In this document: piece by piece, positions 23,590 to 33,165 of the stretch
How positions within the stretch are numbered: the first letter of the stretch is position 1
How the letters are laid out: every line of letters starts with the position of its first letter
Assembly (NCBI GenBank): GCA_022559845.1
Contig: CM040118.1
Location: 444,972,053-445,036,052, forward strand
Reading direction: 5' to 3'
DNA: 64,000 nt
Source: Amorphophallus konjac
Lineage: Eukaryota; Streptophyta; Magnoliopsida; Alismatales; Araceae
Notes under the pieces: model-generated
What the model was told of the DNA's origin: nothing
The model's input: only the letters and a program-made list of their open reading frames with translations
Databases searched by the model: none
Translations under genes and position numbers: made by a program

Positions 23590-24375
23590 CTAGGTTGGGG
23601 TTGGTAGTGGAAGATGGATGGGTTGAGGAGGATTGGGTTGGTTCGTTTTAGGGGGTGTTTCTCTTTTAGGGGAAGATGGAGGGGTGATTTTGGGGACCAA
23701 GGAAGTTTGTGGAGTGTGGGTTTGTGGGAGAGTTTTGGGTGGGGTGGTGGTGGCCATCATGGGCCTAGGTGGAGTGGACATGGGGACCACACGGGTTGGA
23801 ATGGTGAGGGTGGAGTGAGCCATGATGCTTCCTCCACTTGGGATGGAAACTTCTTGGCCTAACCCATGATATTGTGATTCATACTCTTCTTCCCAATCGG
23901 GGGAGGCCTCATATTCCTCAACTTCAATCTCATTCCCTTGTGGTGTGGGGGTCTTGCTCTCCAAGGGAGTGGGAAGGCCTTTTGGCGATGGGGTGGTGCA
24001 AGTTGGAATTATTTGGGGTGGTGGAGTTTGGACCCTAAGGGAGGTCTTGGGTTGACTGGGAGGGGAAGGGGGAGTGGGAGTGCTCCTCGAGTGATGATTC
24101 ACAAGGTGGGAGTGGGTAGGTTGGGGAGTGAAGATCTTCCTAATCTCACTCCTCATCTCTTCCAATGAGTCTATGGGTCCTTTGGTATCCCATCTAAATT
24201 CATCCCGAGGTGACCAAGCTCTAGGGTCGTGGTTCCTTTTTGCTTCAAGCCGGTCAAGTCGGGTGGTGAGGGTATCAAGATAGTTATGAATCTTGTTGGT
24301 GAGAGTGTCAAATCGGTCCATGGATATTTGGGACATCTCCCTAGGGTGGTCATGCAATGGAGTGATGGAAACCAT
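23590..24375 (-). pseudogene. Element F ORF1: gag-like N-terminus and Pro-rich linker
   Basis: The likely start is the ATG at 24375 (MVSITPL) or the ATG at 24321 (MDRFDTLT), where A and F align. It has the same short gag N-terminal segment as A and E (TTRLDRLEAK), then a long Pro/Thr-rich linker containing an EASPDWEEEYESQY block also seen in E and A. Unlike A it has no zinc knuckle and only one copy of the PRDEF segment. It ends at a TAG, and a frame change near 23560 separates it from ORF2. Loss of the knuckle suggests it does not package RNA by itself. Confidence 0.65.
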
Positions 24376-24439
24376 GATGCAAGGGAGACTCAAATGATAA
24401 TGCCCAAGGACTAGACTCGTAGAGACAAGTCTAAAACTT

Positions 24440-24451
24440 GCTCTGATACCA
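24440..24451 (-). promoter_or_regulatory. Primer-binding site of element F
   Basis: GCTCTGATACCA on plus, the complement of the initiator Met tRNA-matching site, lies two bases inside the right LTR. Confidence 0.92.
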
Positions 24452-24453
24452 CT

Positions 24454-26869
24454 TGATGTGACACAATATGCAGCAGAGGATAATGATACTAATTTGATGT
24501 GACGCGACTCCCTTGGACCTAGGATAGCAAGCAACACACGAGTTCGGCAACGTCACACTAGCGGACTCACTCGCGTAGGCACACTCGGGTCCGAAGGAGG
24601 ACCGACGATGGCGGTGAGGGTCCGGGGGTTGGACCTCAAGGTCCCAAGGGTTTGGCTAGCTAGGAAGGGACCCCAATGGGCCAGGGATGCCCGATTTCAA
24701 GGGCGACCGGCACGCCGAGGGCGTGGGAAGCAATGGCTCTCTCTCAACTTGCCCCGCGGCGAACACAAGAATTGATTGAATTGCGGGTCGGTCGCTCGTC
24801 TCACTTCCGACGGGCAACTAAGAGCGATACTAAGCTAGCAATGGTAATAACCAGCAGCGAAGAGTGGCCAGGAGCTCACCTGATCGGCGTGAAGACGCCG
24901 GTCCCGGTCGGAGACGAGGGCGAGCGGGGAAGTGTGCTCCCCGCACACTGCGCCGGTGAAGCTTCAAAAACCTGTTCAAGAGTACAATTACTACACCTTG
25001 CGCAGGAGGGTGATCTCGGGGGTGGGAATTGGTTAATTACAAACAAACACTACCACCACGCAGGGTGGGGTGGTAAGCCGGCCAGGCGGGGATGGGAGGA
25101 CGGACCGAAATGGTAGAAAGGAAATCAATGAGGGTTCAGCTGCAATCTGGACTGCTGGACAGGGTGCCGTTGTTGGCTCTGTCCCGGGCTCGTCCGGACT
25201 CCAAATTGAGCGAAACCACCTCGCAATGCTTCCTGACTTGAAGCCGGTGTTGTCTGAATTTTGGGGCGGCCTTTGGAGGCAGGGACTGGTGGCACTGGAA
25301 ACTGATCCGGGACAGCTGGTGTGGTCTCTGGCCGGACCTGTTCTGTAGAAGTAGGTTGCAGATGCTGTCACAGGCGATCCCGAACTCCGAATGGCACGAA
25401 ATCAGTGGTGTCGTCTCCGTGGTCAAGGTAGCTTTCAGCTGGATCGATGGGGCTGCGATCTGAGGCCGTGGACTGTCGGTGTACCCTGAAGAGTAGGCAC
25501 TGGTCTCTGCAGACTGCAGGGGGCAGATCCGCGCGACAAAGGGATAAAATTTGTAACTCTGGCTCCTGGATGCCGAATGTCATTCCGTTTCTTGCGTCTG
25601 GTCGTGGACAGATGGAGGAAGAATTTTGAAGAAGAGACTTCAGCCGGATTCCTTCGCCGTTGGTCGCGAAGCAGCTTCCAATCGGGCTCAGGCTTTCTGC
25701 AGGTGGTGTCTGGCGCAGTCGGGGTAGAGCAGCTCTCACGGGCGGCCACGAACTCGGACTGGAGTGATTCCACCTCGCCTGTGAAGAGGACAGGGAGGCC
25801 TTTCCATAAATAAAGGCCACGCACCAAGAAGCCTCAAGATGTTGTCGTGGTCGTCGCTGCAATCAGGGGCTTGTCTGCAGGTCGACCCTGCACAAAAGCT
25901 GAAGTGACTCTTTGGGGGAGAATGGTCTCCTTGGAGGGTATAGCTGGTGGAGAGGTGTCTATGTGGGGATGGGGAGCTGTTGGGGGATGGAATGGGTGGT
26001 AGTGGAGGTGGAGAGGAGGGCAGAGCTAGCAGGGAGTGGTGGTGGAAATGGCTGGCTGCCACTAGGTCAAGGGGGGGGTGAGGGGTGGCCGGCCAAGGCA
26101 ATGGAGGTGGAGAGGGGTTGAGGGGGTCGACCCTAGGAGGGAGGGGAAGGGGGTGGACGACCTTGGGATGGTAATGGGTGTCTTGGGGAGGGGAAGAGAC
26201 CTCTTGGGAGGTGGAGTAATGCTTGGGAAGGGGGAGGGATGCCTTGGGAAGGTGAAAGGGTGCTTGGGGAGATGGAAAAGTTAATGGAGAGAAATAATGG
26301 GGCCTTGGGAGTTGAAGGGACTTGCCTAGGTGGCAAGTGAGGTGGCAAGGGGTGAGGAGAGAAGGGAATTTCGAACTAGAGAGAGAGGGAGGGAGGAGAG
26401 AGAGGGGGTTCGCCCCAAGGAGGGAGGGAGAGAGAGTTAGAGAGGGAGAGAGAGAGAGAAATAGACTCAAAGGGATTCAAGTGGATTTCAAGTTTTCATT
26501 CATTCATCAATTACCCCAAAATGGTGGCTTGGGGCCCTATTTATAGGGAAACCCCAATTACATAGAAGTCCCTGGAAAATGGACTAATGACAGAAGACCA
26601 AGGGGTGGGGAATGGGGCGCCCATGGGCCAGGCCCAAAGAAGTGGCCCCTTAAGGCCTACTAACCCACTATCCTATTAAACCACTTAATGCGACCTTGGA
26701 CTTAGGTAGATGACATTACCTACTTAGGTACTTGACTCAATAAAGAGAAAATTACATAGATAAGACTCAAGAAAAAAATGAGAAAACTACATGGCTATAC
26801 TCAGAAAATGATGGCGAACAAAATGGCGAGAAGCAGGACCATGTGAAGGGGTAAGTGATGTCCCCATCA
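24454..26869 (-). repeat. Element F right LTR (5' LTR in element sense)
   Basis: Near-identical to the left LTR along its whole length, with the TATA box at 26537-26546 and the GA/CT tract at 26350-26461. TGTTA follows at 26870. Confidence 0.93.
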
Positions 26870-26874
26870 TGTTA

Positions 26875-27825
26875 TGATAAAGTATCATACTAATATGTGT
26901 AAAATGAGATGCTATGTGAATGCGAATACAATGTAAATGATATAAATGGAAACAACAGCCCTCTGTGTGATAGGACTTCAGTCCCCGTGGGGGGGCGGCC
27001 TTGGAATAAAATCCTATTGATTCGGTCGTCGGTCCTCGTGGGGGGCGGCCTTTGTGATGTGGTGTTACGTAACGTTTCGAGGCCACCAAGAATCTAAGTG
27101 GGAGTTCGCTCTCGGGTCTGCGCAGTACTCATTCGTTCGTTGTAAGTGTGTGGGCCTCCTATGATTGTGACATCTGTTTATTTCCATGAATGACAAAATG
27201 TGTAAATGTGGAATGTGAAAATTTGAAAATATGGAAACGTGAAAATGGGATACTATGTCTGGTCCTGCTGCATGCATGGGTACGTATATGATAGTTAAAA
27301 TGTCTATTTCCCTCATGTGAGTTATTTTCAGCAGTTGGTAATGAATAGATTATGCCATTATTAACATCTAGAATATGTCTATGAAATGGCTATATAGATG
27401 CGAGTTAACCCCAGTTTGTTTAGGCTGTCTATTGAGCGTCACACTCACCCCTTTGTGACACACGTGTTTTTTTTCAGGAGACATAGAGCAGGAGGTTGAG
27501 TTGGAGGCTACAGCTGAGGAGTAGTACTATTGCATAGTTGTCTAGGTATGCTATGGATGGGACTCTCTCTTATATGTATGATTTTGGGGTGGTGAGCTTA
27601 TATGGACTCAAGTTTATTTTGGAACAATGGATATGTACTCTCTTATGAAAATTATGAATGGTTGAAATGCTAAATTACATTTCGTGTAACTGTGGTTTCT
27701 CTCTCTCATGCGAATGTATGCATGTTTATATTTTGTGCTTTCGTGATACGTATGAAGTAATGTCTCAAGGTCCGATAGAAAAAAAAATTGCCATAAATCT
27801 GGCAGTCAGATCTCGGGGCGTTACA
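26875..27825 (+). repeat. Element B 3' LTR, second segment
   Basis: Matches about 11008-11955 of the 5' LTR and ends GGGGCGTTACA, followed by the CTTGG duplication at 27826-27830. Confidence 0.93.
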
Positions 27826-27830
27826 CTTGG

Positions 27831-29972
27831 GGCACTGGGTCACTCTCTCTCTAAAGCCCACGATCATTGCACGTAAGCTGGATGCTCCGGGGTCGAGCAC
27901 TCTCTCACCGACCAGCGGAATAGTTTCGCGGATATTAAAGGAACAAACACTGAGGGGAGCAAGGGCTGGAGCTTACCCGGTTGGTTTGAAGAAACCAACC
28001 CCATTCGGAGACGAGGGCGAGCGGGGAAGTGTGGGTTCCCCGCACACTGCGTCGACTGAAGCTTCGACCTGTTAAAAGTTTACATGTACTATGCCTCACG
28101 TAGGAGGGGGGATCTCAGGGTGGGGAGAATGGGATTACAAATAAACACTACCTCCACACAGGGAGGGGTGGTAAGCTGGCCAGGTGGGGAGGGACGTGAA
28201 GCTAAGGATGGAGCCGAACTACCCCTTCGAGGTTCTGCCCACCTATTCTGCTCGTTGACAGGTACCCACTGTTGGATTTCCTGAGGACACTCCCGAACTC
28301 AAAAACTGACGTGCCTAGTGCCAAAACATCGCTGTCTGGTCCAGGATGTGGCCTGAATTTTGTTGAGACGTCGGGTTGTCGCTGTCGGCTGAGGTGGGGG
28401 CTGGACCGGTGCTGCTTGGTTCTTGTTCGGGGGGAGCCCAGATTGTAGCAGCAGGTTGACGACGTTACCACGATCGCTCCCTTGTTCCGATCGAGACGGA
28501 ACCAGGACGGTTACGAGTGTGGTTGAGTCTTCTTCGTTCAGCAACAAAGAATGGCCCCAGACGAGGTTGGGGTAGAGAGATATGTTCAGAAGAGCGGGAG
28601 GGGGTCTGGACGGATCTCGGCTGACCTGATCTGCGACCTTGGAGTAGAAAAATCGGAACGAGCTGCTCCGAGCTTCAATCGGTGCCCCACTAGATGCGTT
28701 GGACAGGCGACTGGTGGAACTTCACTCTGGCCAAGTGGAGCGCCAAGGGGAGTTCCGGTGTGGTCGCTGTATCTTCTGAACTGCAGCTCTGGTCCCTGCT
28801 CAGGTCCCAGTTGCGCAGTCGGACGAAAATGAGCCTCCCGGGTGCCTCCAAACTCGGATAGGGGCGAGACCACCTCGCCTGCGAAGCTAGCTGGGAGAGC
28901 TTTCCGTCGATGTATGGCATACCTCCAGGAACCCCGGGATGTGGGCGTGGCTGGCGCTGCAACAGTCAGGAACTCTGCTGACCTTCTTCCGCACACAAGT
29001 CAATAGGGATGGGAAGGAAAGGGATGGGTTCTTGGTGGGGGTTTGATGGGTATGGGGGTGGAGGAGTTGCAGTAAGTGGAGAGCTGGATGGGAGGGCGAT
29101 GGTGGTGGGAGGTGGCAGCAAGGGGGGACTGGGAATGGGGGCGTGGGGGGTTCTTGGGGTGTCAATAGGGGAGTGGGGGGGGGGGTCGCCCAAGGGCTAA
29201 GGGAGGGGGTAATGTTGTTGGGGTGTGCAGCTAGGAGAGGGAGGGGGATTCAAATCCCCTAGGGAATGTGAGGAGGTGTGTGGGGAAGAGGGAGGGATGC
29301 TTGGGGAAGAGGGAAGGGTGCTTGGGGGAGAGGGAAGGGTGCTAGGGAAGTGGGAGGGTTACTTTGGGATACGAAGGGGTGCTTGGGTAGTGGTGAGAGT
29401 GAATTGGGATTTATGGGTCTTGGAGAGGTGAAGGGTTGTATTTAATGGGGGAGCTGATGTGGCGAGGAGGGGGTGAAATTGGGAGAGAGAGAGGGGAGGA
29501 GAGAGAGAGGGGGTCACCCTTTTAGAGAGAGAGAGGGGGAGAGAGAGCTAGAGAGAGAGAATGAGAGGTAGAGAGAGGGGGGGATTCTCACAATGGCTTT
29601 ATAGAATGCTTAATTCAAATTCTTCATTAGTCCACCAAGGGGGGTTTGGGGTCCTATTTATAGGGACCCAAACTTTTACATGACAAGACTATCCCTGGCT
29701 TTACACATAATGACCAAGCTGTCCAAAAAGCAACCAAGGGGTAGATGAAGACTAAAACATAGGGAAATGACTTAGGACCTAGGATGATGACTCAAATAAA
29801 GGAGAAAATTACATCAAAATGACTCAAACAAAAGTAAGAAATACATCAAAATGATCCAAGTAGAAAAGCCAAGAGTCGAGGGGGCCCTGCTTGACATGGA
29901 GCTCGATCCTATTCCTCTCCAGGAGGAAGTGAAGTCCCGAGCCAGAGAGAATCGTGGGTGATGTCCCCATCA
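27831..29972 (-). repeat. Element A right LTR, second segment
   Basis: Matches 3136-5291 of the left LTR. It holds a TATA box (29654-29663), a GA/CT tract (29478-29580) and a TTGGTTT-GAAG-AAACCAA hairpin (27981-27998). It ends CCCCATCA, followed by the AAGCG duplication. Confidence 0.92.
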
Positions 29973-29977
29973 AAGCG

Positions 29978-30783
29978 GCCTTGAGTCACCAAAATTGATC
30001 GTGCGGACTCTCGATAACCTAGACCCCTCCTGCCCATTTTTATTCCTTTAGGCACCGGCTTGGTCCGCCCTTGTAATTGTGCACCGAGGCCTCTCCCTGG
30101 CTGATAACCCAACTTTAGTATAATATCTCGGATCTAGGGCTTCACTTTGATGTTGACTGGTGTAGTGGCGGGCTTGCATGGTGCATAGGCCCATGGGAAG
30201 TCCAGATCCAACACAGACATAACCGGCCGAGTGCTCGGCCATAGTGTGGGCAAAATCTTCTCTGATATAGCTTTAACAGTGTGGACCGTGGATAAGCTTT
30301 TGACTTTAACCACCCTCCCTTGAAAAGGGAATTTGAGACATTGATGCGCGGTGGATGGCACGGCGCTAAGAGTGTCAATCCACGGACGACCCAAGATAGC
30401 CATGAACATAGGGTCGATGTCCAGCACGTAGAATTCAATGGGCATGGTGAGAGGCCCAAGCTCAACTTGAATGGTGACAACCCCGTGACAGGCTCTTCGT
30501 GAATTGTCATAAGCAGCTATAGTTGTGGGGGTCGGCCGTAGAAGCTCTTCAGATAGGTTGCAGGCCCTGAGAGTGCTGAGTGGGTACACATTGATAGATG
30601 CCCATGTATCCACTAATGCCGCATCAATGCTGACTTTGTTCAAGATTATTGTGATGCAAAGCGGCATTTGCCGGGCTTCTGGTGGTGCAAGCTCGGTTTC
30701 AGAGAATGTAATTGCTGGCCCTTTGGAAATAGTCGCTAGTGCTGTAGGTAAACTGTCAGCTGCCACATCTTCACTAACCATCA
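29978..30783 (-). pseudogene. Element D retropepsin plus G-patch
   Basis: Read on minus it continues the gag frame across element C: removing C and one CATCA joins FLQKV to MVSEDVAAD in frame. The aspartic protease has the active-site region ALVDTWASINVYPL, where Trp replaces the catalytic-loop Gly, and ILGRPWIDTLSAVPS in the second half, the pattern of Tat-lineage proteases. A TAG near 30134 is followed in the same frame by a G-patch segment, LGYQPGRGLGAQLQG, a module that follows the protease in many Tat elements and is thought to bind RNA. The frame is broken by element A at 29977. The altered active site and the stop indicate an inactive copy. Confidence 0.75.
30779..30783. repeat. Target-site duplication CATCA of element C (left)
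   Basis: CATCA recurs at 38250-38254. Excising C with one copy restores an open reading frame of D, which independently confirms the boundary. Confidence 0.93.
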
Positions 30784-33119
30784 TGATGGGGACATCACCT
30801 CCCATGCCCACCTTCACAGCTCGTCTCCTCGCCCCGGTTGCATCCGGCATAGTTTAGTCATTTAATTTTGAGTCCTATGTAATTTTACTAGAGTCATTTG
30901 ATGTAATTTGCATTTTATTTGAGTCAGGTCCCTAGGTCTTGCATTTATTTTCCTATGTTTGAGTGTCATTAGAGTGTGTAATGTGCTAATTGGGCCCATT
31001 TCTTCGGGCTTGGCCCAATGAGCTCCCCTACCCCTTCGGTTATTTGTCAATGAGTCTTTTGTCAGGGTCTTATTGTAAAATGTGGGTTTCCTATATATAG
31101 GGCCCCATTTCCTTCATTTGGAGGTAATGAATCAATCAATGAAAAAATTGCCATTTGAGAGTCCAAAGCTTAGTTTAGTGGAGTGATTCCAACATTTTTT
31201 GGGTGAGAAACCCTAGGGGAGAGATTCCCCACCCTTCCCTCTCTTAATCCCTCTTTTTCACTCCACTTTCTCTCTCCTCATCACCCAATTTCGAATTTTC
31301 TTCTCTCTCCTCCCTTCCCAACCACCTCAACCCCCACCTACCATCATTAAAGCCCTCCACTTCCCCATGGCCAACATTACTCCACCCCCCTAGTCCCAAG
31401 GAGATCCCTCACCATTCCAACACCACTTTTCCCATTCCAACACAATCAACCCCTTCCCCACACAACCCTACAACTTCCAATGCCATTTCAAATTTGAAAT
31501 CCACCCTTCCCTCCACTCACTTGTGCCCCCTCCTCACCTTCTCCTCACACCCACCTTCCCAAATTCGTAGCTCCTCCTCCCACAACCTGTTAGACCCCCT
31601 TCCAGACCCCATTTTTCCCTTCCCCCACCTTAGAACACCCCCTCCTAGACCCCCTCACAGCCCGGGCTTTCCCCACACTCATCCACCCCCATTTCCCCGC
31701 CCATGTACCCCATTCCCCCCCATCATCCTCAACCTACAGCTCTCAACTGAAGATCTATAGCAGACCAGCAACTTGCAGCGGCCACCACGACCTCCTCCAG
31801 ACGAGTTTGAAGACCCAAGAGCCATCGACGAAAGCGTCTGCCAGCCGCCTTCGCAACCGAAGTGGTTTCATCTTCTTCCGATCTCCGAGTCATCCAGGAG
31901 GTCCATTCTCCCACAGCTGCGCGGTTCTGCCTCGGCTGAGGACCTGAGCCAGATTAGAAGCTCTGCCACGACGAACCCCGAAGGAATCAATCCTCAAGTT
32001 CTTCTTCAAAGTTCTTCATCGGCCTGTCTACTTTCAGAATCAAGAAGCGGAAGCCCATTCAGCATCCGGGAACAGAAGTTACCAATTTTCTTCCACGGTC
32101 GCGCGGCTCTGCCTTCCCCAGTCTGCATCGACACCTCCTCACTCTTATGGCTCCACAGATCGTCTCCGTTCTCTTCTGGCATCCCCGTTTCTTTTGCTGC
32201 AAAGAGGACTCACCCACGGTTCTAACGGCGCTTACGGCATCAAATTTGGAGTTCGGGAGCGGCCAGGACAGCCTCTGCATCCTACTGTTGGTGACCTGCC
32301 CCTGCTAGTCCGAGAAACAGAGGCCCTGTTCAAGCTCCTGCCCCGACCTGCAGCGACTCCAGAAGAATTTACAAAAATTCTGAGGCATTCCCCTTCCTGT
32401 TACAAAGATTTTTCCACCGGTCTCACCATCAGTGAAATTCCTGAGCAAGATCTACAACAGCAACACCGACCCTCTATCCTGGTTCATAGACAGCAGGCAG
32501 ATTCGGCGTCCACCCTTGTTTCTCGTTCTTTGCTTTGGTTTCCCCACCCCGCTTGGCCGGCTGAAGGCCCCTCCCTGCGTGGAGGTAGTATTGATGTAAT
32601 ATCATTAACCCCCACCCCAAGTTCCCCCTCCTGCGAGAGGTGTAGTGGTGTAATTTGTTTGGACAGGTCAAGCGACACCGCCGCGGCGTGTGGGGATCCA
32701 CTCGCCTCCCCGCTCGCCCTCGTCTCCGACCGGGACCGGTTTCTTCAAACCGGTCGAGTAAGTGCTCAAACATTCACTCCACTTAGTGCTTGTCTTTCAA
32801 TATTAGTTCTAATTCCGCTGGTTATGCGAGTGAGAGCCCGATCCTCAAGCCCCATTGCCTTGAGTGATCACCGTGGGAAGAGTGCAACCGGTGCCTTCGG
32901 CACTTCGTCGGCCCCGTTGAATTGGGCTTCCAAATCCATTGGGAATCAAATCTTGGCCTTGCTGGACCTCTACCAGCAAGGGCCCAACCCCTCAACCTCA
33001 CCTTGGCATTGCCAAGTTACCCCGGGCTTGGGTGAGCGATGAGAGAGCGGCGGCCCAAATTGGCCCATTTAGATTGCGATTGTGCTTGCTTGCATTAGGT
33101 CCGAGGTCGTTTCACATCA
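30784..33119 (+). repeat. Element C 5' LTR
   Basis: Near-identical to the 3' LTR. It contains a TATA box (31091-31100), a pyrimidine-rich leader from about 31245 and hairpins at 32734-32755 and 33002-33016. The first bases are nearly an inverted copy of the last (TGATG...CA[T]CA). Confidence 0.93.
31091..31100 (+). promoter_or_regulatory. TATA box of C 5' LTR
   Basis: CTATATATAG about 307 bases into the LTR; the 3' LTR counterpart at 36220-36230 reads CTATATATATG. A long, CT-rich transcribed leader follows. Confidence 0.6.
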
Positions 33120-33121
33120 AG

Positions 33122-33133
33122 TGGTATCAGAGC
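33122..33133 (+). promoter_or_regulatory. Primer-binding site of element C
   Basis: TGGTATCAGAGC starts two bases after the 5' LTR end. Confidence 0.95.
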
Positions 33134-33165
33134 AAGTCTTTGATTTGTTCTCACAAGTCAAGTCC

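Larger units (their letters stand above)
19211..26869 (-). mobile_element. Element F: non-autonomous chromovirus derivative inside B's 3' LTR
   Basis: LTRs 19211-21627 (2417 bp) and 24454-26869 (2416 bp), internal region 21628-24453, TSD TGTTA at 19206-19210 and 26870-26874. Termini are TGATGTGACAC...CCCCATCA on plus. The primer site is 24440-24451. It encodes a gag-like N-terminus, domain X, GCPGPP repeats and a diverged integrase tail, but no catalytic pol domains. LTR copies are very similar by eye, so it is among the younger insertions of the nest. Confidence 0.92.
8476..27825 (+). mobile_element. Element B: Tekay/Del-type chromovirus, with F nested in its 3' LTR
   Basis: 5' LTR 8476-11955, primer site 11959-11970, gag-pol 12113-16630, polypurine tract 16681-16694, 3' LTR 16695-19210 plus 26875-27825. 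The element without F is about 11.7 kb. The polyprotein has gag, two CCHC knuckles, protease, RT, RNase H, integrase and a C-terminal chromodomain. Long LTRs and this domain set fit the Tekay (Del) chromovirus lineage. Several nonsense mutations make it inactive. Confidence 0.9.
2892..29972 (-). mobile_element. Element A: non-autonomous chromovirus derivative, with B nested in its right LTR
   Basis: LTRs are 2892-5291 and 8224-8475 plus 27831-29972; the internal region is 5292-8223. The primer site lies at 8210-8221 on the minus strand. The internal region encodes a gag-like N-terminus with one zinc knuckle, the shared domain X, repeats ending in GCPGPP and an integrase tail with chromodomain. 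Protease, RT, RNase H and the integrase catalytic core are absent. The TSD is AAGCG. Confidence 0.9.
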
